Assembly (NCBI RefSeq): GCF_050948215.1
Contig: NC_135158.1
Location: forward strand, 2,403,822 to 2,467,821
DNA: 64,000 bases
Reading direction: 5' to 3'
From: Halictus rubicundus
Taxonomy: Eukaryota > Arthropoda > Insecta > Hymenoptera > Halictidae
Positions 26,701-41,700 of the stretch are shown piece after piece. The stretch's first letter is position 1; the number at the start of each line of letters is the position of its first letter. Position numbers and translations under genes: made by a program. Under the pieces are notes generated by a model that worked only from the letters and a program-made list of their open reading frames with translations, searched no databases and was not told where the DNA came from.

Positions 26701-29700
26701 TCTCGAGTCAGAAGAGACTTTAAGCTGCTTGTCCACTCGAGAGACACTATCGAGAGCAACTTTTCAAGCTGACTCTCGTTTTCTCTTCACAGAAGCCTCC
26801 ATTTGTAACAATTAATCAGTAAGCAATCCTTGAGCGGCAGAATTTAATCTACACTTTCTCGAGTCAGAAGAGACCTTAAGCTGCTTGTCCACTTGAGAGA
26901 CACTATCGAGAGCAACTTTTCAAGCTGACTCTCGATTTCTCTTCACAGAAGCCTCCATTTGTAACAATTAATCAGTAAGCAATCCTTGAGCGGCAGAATT
27001 TAATCTACACTTTCTCGAGTCAGAAGAGACCTTAAGCTGCTTGTCCACTTGAGAGCCACTATCGAGAGCAACTTTTCAAGCTGACTCTCGATTTCTCATC
27101 ACAGAAGCCTCCATTTGTAACAATTAATCAGTAAGCAATCCTTGAGCGGCAGAATTTAATCTACACTTTCTCGAGTCAGAAGAGACTTTAAGCTGCTTGT
27201 CCACTCGAGAGACACTATCGAGAGCAACTTTTCAAGCTGACTCTCGTTTTCTCTTCACAGAAGCCTCCATTTGTAACAATTAATCAGTAAGCAATCCTTG
27301 AGCGGCAGAATTTAATCTACACTTTCTCGAGTCAGAAGAGACCTTAAGCTGCTTGTCCACTTGAGAGACACTATCGAGAGCAACTTTTCAAGCTGACTCT
27401 CGATTTCTCTTCACAGAAGCCTCCATTTGTAACAATTAATCAGTAAGCAATCCTTGAGCGGCAGAATTTAATCTACACTTTCTCGAGTCAGAAGAGACCT
27501 TAAGCTGCTTGTCCACTTGAGAGCCACTATCGAGAGCAACTTTTCAAGCTGACTCTCGATTTCTCATCACAGAAGCCTCCATTTGTAACAATTAATCAGT
27601 AAGCAATCCTTGAGCGGCAGAATTTAATCTACACTTTCTCGAGTCAGAAGAGACTTTAAGCTGCTTGTCCACTCGAGAGACACTATCGAGAGCAACTTTT
27701 CAAGCTGACTCTCGTTTTCTCTTCACAGAAGCCTCCATTTGTAACAATTAATCAGTAAGCAATCCTTGAGCGGCAGAATTTAATCTACACTTTCTCGAGT
27801 CAGAAGAGACCTTAAGCTGCTTGTCCACTTGAGAGACACTATCGAGAGCAACTTTTCAAGCTGACTCTCGATTTCTCTTCACAGAAGCCTCCATTTGTAA
27901 CAATTAATCAGTAAGCAATCCTTGAGCGGCAGAATTTAATCTACACTTTCTCGAGTCAGAAGAGACCTTAAGCTGCTTGTCCACTTGAGAGACACTATCG
28001 AGAGCAACTTTTCAAGCTGACTCTCGATTTCTCATCACAGAAGCCTCCATTTGTAACAATTAATCAGTAAGCAATCCTTGAGCGGCAGAATTTAATCTAC
28101 ACTTTCTCGAGTCAGAAGAGACCTTAAGCTGCTTGTCCACTTGAGAGACACTATCGAGAGCAACTTTTCAAGCTGACTCTCGTTTTCTCTTCACAGAAGC
28201 CTCTATTTGTAACAATTAATCAGTAAATAATCCGTGAGCAACAGAATTTAATCTACACTTTCTCGAGTCAGAAGAGACTTTAAGCTGCTTGTCCACTTGA
28301 GAGACACTATCGAGAGCAACTTTTCAAGCTGACTCTCGTTTTCTCTTCACAGAAGCCTCCATTTGTAACAATTAATCAGTAAGTAATCCTTAAGGAGCAG
28401 AATTTAATCTACACTTTCTCGAGTCAGAAGAGACCCTAAGGTGCTTGTCCACTTGAGAGCCACTATCTCGTTTTCTCATCACAGAGACGAGTGTATTTGT
28501 TGCAATTACGCATTGAATGGTTCCAGGTCTGCAAAAATGAACATCGAGTCTGACTGGAATCAATCTAAAAAGAAACCTTAAGCTGTGTATTCACTTAAGG
28601 CCCAGTGTCGAAGGCAATTCACACGAGCTATCCTCGTTTTAGAATCGACTTCTTCGAAACACAATATCGAAAGCTCTACACCTTTAAAAATCGCGCGCCA
28701 GATATTTTTCCAGATTGCAATGGCTCTGGAAACCTTAAGGACAAAGTTTCGCGCTGTTGTGTCGGCGCGAGTCGCCTAAGAAACGCCTGAAACAATGGAT
28801 AGCACAAATTTCGTTCAGCGTTCTCGCTGTTCTTAGGCGGCGTAATTACAGTTTTACAACTTTACGACTTCGCTCGTCAAGTTTCTGCGATTTCGCAGCG
28901 CGCGGCGGCCGGCAGTGCGGCAGTGCGGCGCACCTATCATCCATCATTCCACGGAGCGTTCCACGGCTTTCAATTTACCGAGAGGGGCAGTCAATAGGGA
29001 CGACGATGCATCTTGCCCAACTTAGCACTCGACGCGCGAACCCGTCGTGCTCCATTGTTTAGCATTGGATCACGAGAGAGCCTTCTCGGTTAGGTTTGCA
29101 GCAAAATCCACGTCTCGAATAGGCTCCCATTCGCCAGCCGCGCGCGGTAGAAGTCACGAGGCCGTCTACGAGACCAAGTTCTACGGTGATTTTTTAAGGG
29201 TGAACCCCTGACTCATTACGACGGTCCCGTGTCTACTGTGGGAAACGCGTGTCATTTGACTAGAGGGGTACGGTTTTGCACGACGCTGAATCGGTTGCTG
29301 GCTGACTCGTTACACGATAGAGACCTTGAGGGGCCCGTCAACCGGCGCGAACCCGCGATTGTTACTATTATTATTGGAAAAACGTCCGCGTCGATTTCCT
29401 CGTGCTTCCCCGGGCAGGCCAATGTTGCTCAACACGCCGACGAGGCACTTTCGAATGACGACGCTGGTCGATTCCCGTTCCAAGGACGGGGACGACGATT
29501 TGCATGAATTTCAGCCGGTTCTCAGTTAATCGCCGCGGTTTAACGCCGATCGGGCCGGTATCTCGCATCTACCTCGATTTATGCGAACTCGATCCCCGAA
29601 TGAAATTCTCACCGGTCCTCGGTCGCAATATATGCCCCCGAATCCCGCGACCTTGGACCAACGGATGCTGTATATTTTTTCATATCTTTTCACGGATCCT

Positions 29701-32700
29701 GCTTAAAATCTTCAGAAGCTTACCATCGTTATCGGGATAAACCACTATCTTTCTGAACGGTTTTCTCCGACGCTGTTCGAGATATTCGAACGAAATAAAA
29801 TTGAGATAGCGAGCGCATGTTAGTTCTATATCCTCGATTTTTTCACAATTTTTCGTCGCTTGATGAGGATAGAAAAAAATGACTTTACGAAGGTAGTTCT
29901 TGACAGCCGTTGAGAGTCACCTACCGCAAAAATTAGAATTCTTCTAGGTCACCACTTCAGATGTTCGACTGAATAAAAAAGCAAACAGTAAGTACATGTT
30001 AGGTCTCCTTCGTGTAATTTTCTCAAAATTTTTGGATGGCCGATAGTGGTAGAAAAAAAATCATTTTTCCGGAGACAATCCCTAAAATCGTTTAGCGACG
30101 CTGACCAATATATCGAGGCTGTGTTACACGGCTATCGAACCAGCAGAACAAAAGAGAAGCAACGAAATTATGCGGGCGAGGCGGATGGAGAACTCGGTCG
30201 ACCCGTATAATCGTTGGAAAACACGATTATCCGTTTCGTTCAGAGTCAGGAATTAATCGAGCAGCAGTTAATCAAACGGGGAGTGAATGAAAAACATTTG
30301 CATGGAAATCCGCGTTCCGCTCGAATTCCATCGGGACGAATAACGACGGGGCGCGCGTTAACACGGCCATTATTCTCGAATCATTGCGGCCCGCGAAAAA
30401 CCAGCCGGACAGAAAGATGGAATTAGCATTCGCTCGAAATGCTAATGGGGCCGAGAACGTTGTGTTCCAGGAAGCTGAAATCGTATCGACAAGCCTCTCC
30501 GCCTCTCTTTCTCTCTGGTTGCTGGCCACGTCGTTTCTCAACTCTCGTCGCTGCTTTTTCCCGGGCTCGCGGGTAAAGTTACACGGTTCGCGAAACGGAA
30601 GTGCGACGCGTAACAAGCCGGCGTGAGTTTCTTCTGCGACACACAAGCGCGTTCTTGCGGTCCTCGATCGCTTTCGTAACCGTGTGTCCGAGGCGAACGG
30701 AGGCCTAGAACCTAACCCAGATCGCAGGAAGTTGTCCGTTTTGGACAAGCGCCAGACAGATTGCGATCCATCGATCCGGGCGAGCCCCGGCTCGCCGCGA
30801 TTCGATCCGTTCCTCATCGATCCACACGCTTTCTGACCCCACCCGATTTTTCCGAGCCTCGGGACATTCGTCAACTTCTCTGCTGCTGCAGAAATCATTT
30901 CTTACTTCCCTTGAAAATAAACATATCAAAATGTAACTCTTTCATCGCAGCGGATATCATTTCTCAACCCTATGGCTCGCTTAGAAAATAAAAACGTCAA
31001 AGAACGACTTCACAATTTCTGTAAAATTATTTCCCAAGCCTGTGACTCATTTTACAATTTTTTATGGTCGAAACATATCAGAAAACAATCTTCCCATTTC
31101 AGCAGAAATTCTTTTTTAACCGTAGAACCCCGTTAGCAATTTCTTGTATTTGAAAATTGTCAGAGAACAATTTTACAATTTCTGTAATATTATTTCCCAA
31201 CCCTGTGAGTCGCTTATCAATTTTCTTGTATTCCAAAAACGTCAAAGGACGACTTCACAATTTCAGTAAAATTATTTCCCAAGCATCTGACTCATTTGAC
31301 ATTTTTTTATAGTCTCGACATATCAGAAAACGATCATTCCATTTCAGCAAAAATAATTTTCCAAGCCTATGGCTCATTTAGTAACTGCTTGTCTGAACAC
31401 ATCATAAAATGGTTTACAACTTCAACGACCCAAGGAACGTGTTAATTAAAAATTGTTTGCGGCAGATTTAAAGCATTGGACACGCGTTTGGTCGATCAAG
31501 ATTTTTGTAAATTTCACGGAAAACGTATGATAATAAGCGATACGATGTGTTTCTACATTATACTACTACGCAGACTGTCGAGACCTACTACCAAGCGATC
31601 ATAAATCGTGCCTATCGGACGATCTCACGTAGAATCCCTAATGCGTAGAAATTACACGTATACAATGTTCGATTATCCAACACCGTTTGTAGCAGAGAAG
31701 TCTTCCGAAGGCCCAAGCTCGATCATTCTTCATCCCTGTCCTCGCGCCTTGTTTCGCAGTTTCGTAATGCGCATAATGATCGTAATCAAAGGACACTAGG
31801 ACATTTACCGCGAGAATCGTGTGCTCGATAATGTTACAAACTACTAGGAAATATATAGCGAGCGACGCAGAGGCGTGGTTTCGGTTACAAAATTCTGGAT
31901 TGACGAAATTCCGATTAGGTAATCCTTTCGCACTCACTAGATTTCGTTAAACAATCTCTTCGTTGAACACATGGCGTCGTTCATAAATATTTGGTCATGA
32001 CTTCGGAAGATGTAAAAGAATCTTCTGATGAAATCGTCCCTGTTGATTTTGCTTTGCAATGACACACAGATTTAATATTGAACAATAAAATGTGGTTTTG
32101 CACATGCGAAATTCTACGCAGTATAAAATTGTGTGAATAGTAATAAATGTAAAAAAAAATGAACTCTCGATTAGGATCTACAAGGTGGGCAAGTACTTAT
32201 GACACTGTTCAAAGTTCCGTTTCTTCGCGACCGTCGATAATATTCCAGAAACACGTAACGAACTTTCGCCAATCATTGCTCAACCCTCGTATAAGCAATC
32301 AAACGGATAAATAATTTTAAAGCTCTGACATATAAGATTTTGTACACTTTTCAGTTTCAAACTATAAATCGACGTGCAAGACTCGGGGTTGAGAAATGAT
32401 TGCTGAAATTGCAGTCATTCCCTCCGATGTTTAGACCATGAGAAACTGCTGGAAGAACTTGCAATCATTATTTTTCATTCTTTAGTCATTCTCTTTCATG
32501 TACGTACTCTTGAGAAAGAAACGAGGGAGTGGACACCCCTAACTTTCTAAGCGGCCCTCTCGGTTGCTGTTTGAGATAATTGAACGGAATAAAATGGAAA
32601 TAGTAGGTGTATGTTAGCTCTATATCGCAGATTTTTTTCATAATTTTTGGTCACTCGGTAAGGGTAGGAAAAAATGATTTCCTAACGGTAGTTTTTGAAA

Positions 32701-35700
32701 TCCATTGAGTGACACCTGTCAGACAAATCAGAACTTTGTAAGCGATTTTCTCGATTATTACACGAGATATTTCAACAAATCAAAATGCACATATTAACTA
32801 CGCTTTAGCTCTATTTCGTGGAATTTTTTCAAAATTTCCCCCCGCGGATAGGGGTAGAAAAAATTACTCTTCGAGGGTAGTTTTACTAATAGACAGTGTT
32901 CCTGCTCGAAATCGCTCGTTTCTCGCGGTTGATTCAGCCAAGGGGATAGCACTCGCGACGATTTAATCGAGCAAGATTTTCCGGTCGGCTCGCGATTTTA
33001 ATTAAATCGTATCCCGAGAACGGAGCCAATGATATCGATATCCGGCGGATCGGCGCGGCGCCGCGTCGGCCGTGTGGGAGGGCCCCGTCAGAAAATCGAG
33101 GAGACGGACGGAAGATTGGCAAGAGAAATTGCGGAACCGAACAAAGGTTTCCCTCTCGTTGACCCAGATAACAGAGACTACCGGAGATTGTCAAGGGAGG
33201 CGATCGGATCGCCGCGGGATCGATATAATACGCCTCGGACCCCTCGACCCAATCGTGAATACCGTATTTTCAATCGGCCGCGCGACCACTGTTTGCCTTG
33301 TATTCGTCTCGACGTTCCTCGAAGGATATCCTTCACTCGAAAATATTCCGGAAACCTTGGGAACTCCCTTTGTCGACTCCCGATCCCCCGCAAGACCAAC
33401 ATCCACATCCTACCTCCGCGATCTACAATTACTTGCATCAGAACTCACGTCATTTGTTGGAACGCGTGCTTTCACATGCATTTCGTTAATTACCCATGCC
33501 CAGAAAAAAACTCCACGAGAATGATCGACACACGCCATTAACTCTTGCACCGTTATTTTATGCATTAAACGTTCTTTTTTTCACTTTCGTGCCCCACATG
33601 CGTGGCCACAGCCTTTGCAAACCTGTCTTTAGAACCCAGAAATTCAATTTTTGTTGGTTAATTTTTTTCACCGATTTTATACCACGCTGAAACAGTTCGT
33701 ATTTTTCAAACGACTTGTGAAACATCGTATATCGTATTTATCGGTTTCGTGTTCGAACGGTGCGAGGAAACTAGCACTTTCCACCTGTTAAGCATCTCTA
33801 TATTTATTTATAGAAAAAGAATTAAAATAAAGAGAGATCCTCGGCGTAATTGGCCACGTTCGGGGTTAGGTAATCGGCAATAGAATTTTTACTTTCTAAA
33901 TGTCCAATTAAAAATATTTATGAAAGCTTCGACGATATTTCAATCAACCCTTGGAATCAGTAGAACACAGATATTTTAGAGGATTGAAATAAATATTGAA
34001 ATTTAATTCCATCTATTATCTTCTGCAAGATAAAAAATTTTACACTTCTGTGCGATAAGGACCCTCTCTCCTGAAAATATCACAAAACTGGTTTCGCTAT
34101 CCGTTCTTTCAAGACTGGTCCATCAATTTATACTCACAATACAACACTTTTTTACGAAGAATCGAAAATACTAAAGCTTTCAAGTTGTCTAGACATTCTA
34201 TTAGCTGTGAATTTAGTGTGATTATTAAAATTTGTATATGTAAGTATCAAAAAACAACTATACCTCTAATGACTGACCACAGAAAGGATTTTTGAGGATT
34301 CTTAAAATGTCATTCGCAAGTGCTGCACGGTTAAATTTACAACACTGGCCATTCCTCTGAAAGATGAAATACCTCAAAAGGATATTCGAAGCAATATTTG
34401 CAAGCACAGTGGTGTACGGTTAAATTTAACTAAAATCTAGATGGATCAATTTGCAACCCCGAGCTTTCCTCCAGAAGAGTAAATATCTCAATAGGATTTC
34501 CAACGTGTAATTTGCAAGTGGCAACGGACAGGCCAGCCAAAAAATTGAAAATATTTTTTTCGACGGCCACGGATCGGCGCATCTCGGGGCCCATCGCGAA
34601 TCGTGATTTACGACGCAAGCGGTCGTATGTATTACGCACGAATCTCGCTTTCCTTGGGCCCCACGCATCGATGTCTCTGACGCGTAACCGACGCTCGAGC
34701 GTGGAAAAAACTTTACTGCCGATTACAGCTCTATGTTCTTCGCCTTCTTCGATTTAACATCGTTTACGTAACCGCGAGAAATTGTAACAGGTGTTCGCCG
34801 GTTTCACCAATCTTTACGATTACAATAAAATTCTTCGGCTTCGGTTTCCGATCTCGTCTCACCTTGATTCCGACCGGTTGGTCGCTATCTGAACGTTGGA
34901 CATTGTCTACCACCATTTTTTTTTTTACCGATTTCCTTCTCGACACGAATTTGGAATTAACGCTTGCGTCACCGCATCCGGCTCCAGTTTGCCGGTGGGA
35001 TTCAAACTGGACACATTTCGGGCCCGAGATTGCGAGAACCAAATCAATAGCTTTTTTTTCTGGTTCACATAATTGGCCTTTAAAATTCTTTCTGGTCGCA
35101 GTTTTTTTCCAGAAATTCTCAACACTGTTAAGGAGCAGGAGGGTGGTTTTGATGCTCCCCTCGATGGGGATCTCTGGTTCCATTTAAACAGTTGTTCATC
35201 AACTTTTTCGGACATATTTTTAATGGTGTTTCACAGGTGATGCCATTCAAGTATTAGGTCGAAGTGGACCCAGTCATGTCATGTCATGTTTTTCCCCAAA
35301 ACGATTCCGCGGGACCGCCGGCAGAGCCAGTGTTCGAAAATAACGAAGAAACCCGATCATTCCGTCATCGAGTCATAAAAGCGATCGGCAGCGTCAGCAG
35401 GAAATTCCGAGTTCCACTTTTTAGTGGTGATAGAAGTAGAGGACGCGTCCGCCATTTGCCTATCACCTTGAATACATAATCGGAATCTATAATCAGGGAA
35501 TCGCTGATCAGCCTCTCGCCCATTCGGAATTGGCTGAAATTCTATCGTGTTCCTTCTTTTTTCGTCGAGACACACTAAATTCGCGTTTTTTGCGTAGCGT
35601 TTTGGAAAATTAGCTGCGCCAGCGATCGATAAACAACCCTTGGGGATCGTTAAAACCGTCGGCATGGCGATCCAAACTGCATTCAGACCGGATCTTCTCG

Positions 35701-38700
35701 AAGTGTGGGATGAAAGTTTTGCCGGAATCCATGTTCACGTGCGAACGATAAAAATGGTAACAAAAATGGGCTGACGGGGATTTTGGAATGCGGTCGAAAT
35801 TTCCGTTTCTCAACAGCGAATATGGCCGACCGTTCTCGACTGTAGGAGAAACCTCGAATTTGCCTAACTGGAGTCCATCGGGCGCTATCGATTTGTTTAG
35901 CGGCACGTCTCAATTATCAACTTTCTATCGATATCGTCGCCGTGTTCGTGTCTCGAAGAAATTGACAGCGGTTTTGAGCGATCCTCCTTCCGTGCTACCG
36001 CCTCGTCTGGCGGAGTTACGCTAGTTTTACGACACTTTAATGCCGCATTAGCCGGCTTAGCTAATTCGCTAACCGGTGAAAAAAGTCGCAAACAATTCTG
36101 GAACATTTGTCATCTCGTTTAGAAAGTCCGGGCTGGAGCCTCGCGACACTCGGGTCCAGAAAAACGAAATCTTTAAGTTGTAAATTAGGCTCGTGAATAA
36201 TCGCCTATATTAGACGATGCCGGGATCGTTAGGCACATGTCGCTCTGGACTCTAATTTTAAACCATTCTTATTTGCATACCGACGCCAAGTCCTTCTATT
36301 CAATGCTTTCAAATATTGCGGAATGATCATTCGAAAGAATTCTTCCAAATCTTCTTTTAGAACCTAATAGAAGTCGATTTACACAAAGTATGTCGCAACA
36401 AAAATTAAGGAGGGATTAAAATTTATAAAGGAGGGCGAAGAGCTGTGTCATCTATGTGTGACCCAGTATGGGAACCAATGCTTTATAGAGGGTAAAATTG
36501 ATCAACTTGCTTTACTCTCTTTCGAAATAAACCTCGGTTAGAAAAAGAGGATTTATACATTTTTACGGCTAATACGAATAAAAGAAAGTCTCAAATAAAT
36601 GACTATATCCAGGAGAAACATGAACGCATAAATTCGTGTCTGAAAGAAATTCAAGATTTATACAACAACCTCATCGACGATTAATTACGTAAATCTCTTC
36701 ACATTTAATTAGAGAAATTGGGTGTTACCGACGACTAGCCATCAATCTCACGATTCAACATTTTTACACAGTCTGCCAAAAAATAACCCAATCACTAAAC
36801 CCCTTGAATTTCAACAGTGGCAAGAAATCGTGCTAAAATCAAAATTACAAATTTCCCCAGGCAAAGAATGATAAAATTAGGTGAACAACCACTCACCCCA
36901 GGATCCGCCCAGCCTCGGGACTCCTGTAGAAGTCGCACCTGTGCAAGGGCCTCCTTGGATCGTCCAATGACCTCTGTCCAGCAGCGTTGCACATCGCTCG
37001 ATACAGTTGAAACTGTAGAACACCGGCGACGAAATTCCTGGAAAAACGCAGGAGAAAGTGAATTAGGTATACACGCGGGATATGTAGATCGACGGGGACA
37101 TCTGGCAGGCATCGATCTCCGATCGGACCGGATCCCATCGATCCCTCGGATCCAGACGATCGATCTCGAACAATGGAAGTGGGTACAGTCGCGCTTGAGG
37201 AGCAGGACAATCGACGCGAGAGTCAACGGAACCGCGACCGGGCGAGAAGAGATTAATTGCCGGAGAGCGTTTAATGACCTCCCCACCTATAACGTCTCGC
37301 GAGCCACGAACAAACCGCAGACACTGCGTTCTCAAGGCCACTGTCAACGAGGTCGATCCGACAGCTATTCCTTTGAAGACTCGTCACGAGGTCGAGCTCT
37401 CTTCTTCCCTGAATAGATCGCGAGACCCAGCGGAGACTGAGAGAGAGAGTGAAAACATGTGGGGACTCTTCATCGGCGGCGACCTTTACGTAATATCAGG
37501 GTGTTCGCGATCGTTCTACGTGTTTCGTCCGCCTTTACTTTCCATCGAAATAAGGCCGGCCATCCAGAAGAGCTCGGAAGCATGGAATGTCGCTGTTTCT
37601 CGGATCATCGTTTCATAACGAGCCAATTTTGTTCTCGTGACGGCTTTCGCGAAGTTTCGCCGTGGATTAAAACGGAGAAATTGGGCGAAGCAAGATGGAC
37701 GATCGACTGCAATTTCAGCAAACGGCTAATCCTCCCTTCTACAGCCGAAGCGCTTCGTTGATGCTTCATTCTTTCAAATAAATTCACTTTTAACATCGCG
37801 CCGTTGCTCGTAAATAGACTACGGATGTCGCGCAATTTGAAACAGTGGAAATACTCAATTGTTTATTGTTCTCGAGCTACTGAAATGATTGAAGAGCACA
37901 AGAAATTCCTACGTAGCTTCCGTTCATCGCAGACATCTTTTGCATAAAGATCCGCGGTCTACTCGTAAATTTGTTTTCGTAGCTGGTTTCTTGAAATACG
38001 CGTCTTTTGCGTCGGTAGCCGTACAAATTTTTTAAGCAATCTTCTGTACGTCCACTGCCGCATAAAATACATATATACAGTCTTTTTAAACAGGTTTCCG
38101 ATCGAGCTACGCGTGAATTTACTACACAGCTCGGTATCACTGAACGACGAAAATTGAGGACATCTAAAAATAACCGAATGATTATGTATTACATAATAAT
38201 ACACTTTTTAGATTGATAAATGAGCTACAACTCGTATAATGAATGTGCATACATTTCAACTGTATACTCGTCGTACTTTTAAATCTTCTTCTGCGTCGAA
38301 GAAAGATTTTTCAAATTGAATCTATATTGTCACGCCAATCTGCTTTTCAGCCTGCGGATTTGGCAAACGAGATCGGTATAGTCTTCCGGACAAAACGAGG
38401 AACGCCGACCCCGTCAATGATGCAGCAGGATTTCTCGGGATAGATCACTCGATTGTTTGTACCGTTGTTTATGACTCAATTCGCGGGGTCTAGCGCCGAC
38501 GGCGGAGTAATGCGGAGTTAATTAATGCGAACGAAGGTGAAACCGAACGGGTTGGCTAGGGTCAGCGATTACGGCCGGCTAAGAATAATCCTGCAGGCAA
38601 ATTTTATCGATTGACCTTTAAGATCAGCCCACGTGGTTAGGCGAATCGCGTGTCTCTAGACGGGCGCCGCGACGCGACGCGAAAAACCGATCGAACTCGT

Positions 38701-41700
38701 TCGTTTCGTTTCGTTCCGATGCGATGGCGGACGGGCTCTCCTCCGTGTATCGATATTCTAGGGGAACGGAAACAGCTTTGACAATAATTGGGAGCAAGGC
38801 GAGACCTTCTCCGTGAACGGCACGAGAGATCCCCGATGATTCATGGATCCGCGTTCTGTTCGCGTTTTTCCAGCCGGATTTATCGCCGGCGATAAGCGGC
38901 TCCCGGCAATATTCATAGATCGTCGCCGCCGCGCGCCGGTAGGGTGAGAATTTTTGATTCATCGACGCTTCTCGCGGACCCGTTGAATAACTCCGCGTCC
39001 GGATGCTTGCGGAATCGACTCGCAAATCTCGTCCGCCATTCTGATCCCCGCGGAAATCGATTCCGCGGGTTTTACGAGCCGCGAGAAGGAATTTCGCGAA
39101 AGAATCTCCTCCTCGCGATGACCCTTTGTCGAATTTATGCGAGTTGACGAAACACTGCTTTTCTGAATGAAACTTACTGGTGAAGCACCATTATTATTAT
39201 GGTGGAAAATGGAACCCCCATCTCCATTTTTAATCCGCGGATTTCTATGCACACGCGAAGACAATAACTTCGTAACATGCGAAAAAGCGTTGAGGTGTCT
39301 CACCCTGATAACGTTTTTACCGCACCTTTATTACGGCGAGTTTCTTAGTGGAATAAATTATTTCGTGAAAGGGTCCATGATGGGAATTTGCATGAAGACT
39401 GCAGTGTAATTTTTTCCCCTTTCAATATTACGTTATAATTATACAACGGATGTACGCGTTAATTATTTAAACATCAACGTCGATTGATGACGATAACGTT
39501 CGTCATCGAATAAAGAATTTATCAAGCAGAGTGGAATTACAATCAACACAAACGCCAAGTGAACTGCAGTCCCATTATACGGTCCGACTCCTCCCGATTT
39601 TAATATAATTAGTTTCGACCCGTCTGGCATCTGCTCGATATCTCTACCACGTAAATTCCCCAATCCGTAATTAACGCGTGGCTGAAAAATTCGATAGAAC
39701 GTTCCGCTAAATCTGATACCTATAATTGTTTCACCGCGGCAATTTTACAAGCAGAGTGCAGACTCTTGACATCATCCGTAAAACAACTGTCTCTCCTTTT
39801 CAAAGATAAGTATAAATTGGTACCGTGTAATTTACCGTCTGCTAAATAAACATTTTTTAAATGTTCTAACATTAAAGATGCCTTGCAGAACAAGGAACCT
39901 TGCAACAAGGCAAGGTACCATTGGTGTCGTTTCATCCACTACACTGCTGCTAAATAAAATAAGATTTTTAAAAGTGATCTGACATTAAAAAATCCCTTGA
40001 AGAATAATATCAGGGGATCACAGATGCATCTAAAATCGAATTATCGCCTACCACAGCCACCGACAAGGCAAAGTACTTTCCAGAAGCATTCCAACATTAG
40101 AAATGCCTTGAAGAATCATGTCAGGAGATCACAGATGCATCTAAAATCGAATTATCACCCACCACAGTCACCGACAAGGCAAAGTACTTTTCAGAAGCAT
40201 TCGAACATTAGTAATGCCTTGAAGAATCATGTCAGGAGAACACAGGTGCATCTGGAAACCGATTAGCACCAGCAACACAACAAGGTGCCATCGGTGCCAT
40301 TTCTATGCCTCGTCGCAGTTCAATAAAGAGAGCAAAAATACTGAATCATTGAAAATGCCTTGAAGAATCATGTCAGGGGATCACAGATGCATCTAAAATC
40401 GAATTATCGCCTACCACAGCCACCGACAAGGCAAAGTACTTTCCAGAAGCATTCCAACATTAGTAATGCCTTGAAGAATCATGTCAGGAGAACACAGGTG
40501 CATCTGGAAACCGATTAGCACCAGCAACACAACAAGGTGCCATCGGTGCCATTTCTATGCCTCGTCGCAGTTCAATAAAGAGAGCAAAAATACTGAATCA
40601 TTGAAAATGCCTTGAAGAATCATGTCAGGAAATCACAGGTGCATCTGGAAACCGATTAGCACCAGCAACAAGGTGCCATCGGTGCCATTTCTATGCCTCG
40701 TCGCAGTTCAATAAAGAGAGCAAAAATACTGAATCATTGAAAATGCCTTGAAGAACGATGTCAGGGGAGTCGGGATGCAACCAAAAAACAGCGTCGTTCG
40801 CAGTAAACACCGGGCAAGGCTAAGTAGGCGTCCGCGTGGAAGAAAACGGAACCGCGGAGCCGCCGCGTGCCGAGTGAGGGAAATCGTGACGTAGGACCGC
40901 GTGTCTCATGAAAGGGAGTAAATGGTTGCACCCACGAGATTGGCGGCAGATAAATCCTACGAGAGAGTCTTACGCTACACGTGAACACGTAACACACCGT
41001 CGAGGTTGCCTCGAGGAGAAGGACGAGGAGAACGACGGAGAAAGGGAGGAGAGGAGATCCGAGAGAGTCCGAGAAGAGAGGTCCTTCTCTCTCTCTCTCT
41101 CTCTCGTCGCGGCGATACCCGATCCGATCTTCGGGACGAACCCGAAATCGGCGAACAGCAAAATGACGATCGCGTTCCCGAGTGGCGCGGGCCACCGCCA
41201 ACACGATTTTCGGCGCCGGCACCCGATCCCGGATGCCCTCCCCTTAAACGGACCTTTCCCTTTCACTCGGAGCAGCTGGCACTCCAGAAAATTGATCAAG
41301 AAGCTCTGCGTTTAAAGCAGATATTTTATCCGACGTTCGAATGGAATGCAAATTCCTCACCCAGCACGTAATTCCTCTCGGCTTCTTCGGACGGTGCGCC
41401 ACACTAGCCTGCCGATTTATGCGCGAATTTTCGCTAACAGACCTTGCACAGCTACCTGTTTTATGGGGAATTTCTAGATTTCATACGTATTAAAATAGAA
41501 GCGAGAAGTGTATTCATATATTACTATTGGAACGGCTCCCTGTGTGGCAATACAATTTTTATTTCCAGTCTCAGGGTCTAACAAGCTAGAAAATTACAAT
41601 CGATTCTAAAATCGTTGGCTACGAGGGGCTTGCATTTAATCACAGTTGTACGTTTTGAATCGTTCAAATTACAACGTGCTCTACAGTTTTCGAAACAGAG

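Noticed and set aside
25459..28490. Regular repeat array considered as CRISPR
   Set aside because: The whole 156-base unit is repeated with no unique spacers, and the context is a eukaryotic intron.
33029..33541. Plus-strand ORFs of 150-170 codons
   Set aside because: Two plus frames and the minus strand are open together, with Arg/Pro-rich composition from G+C-rich DNA. No family recognised.
34764..35183. 139-codon minus-strand ORF
   Set aside because: A second minus-strand frame is open over the same stretch, and no motif or transposase signature is recognised. It could be a decayed transposon fragment; a translated database search would decide.
36817..37416. 199-codon plus-strand ORF
   Set aside because: It lies over the minus-strand Ance-like exon at 36897-37037 and is its antisense shadow.
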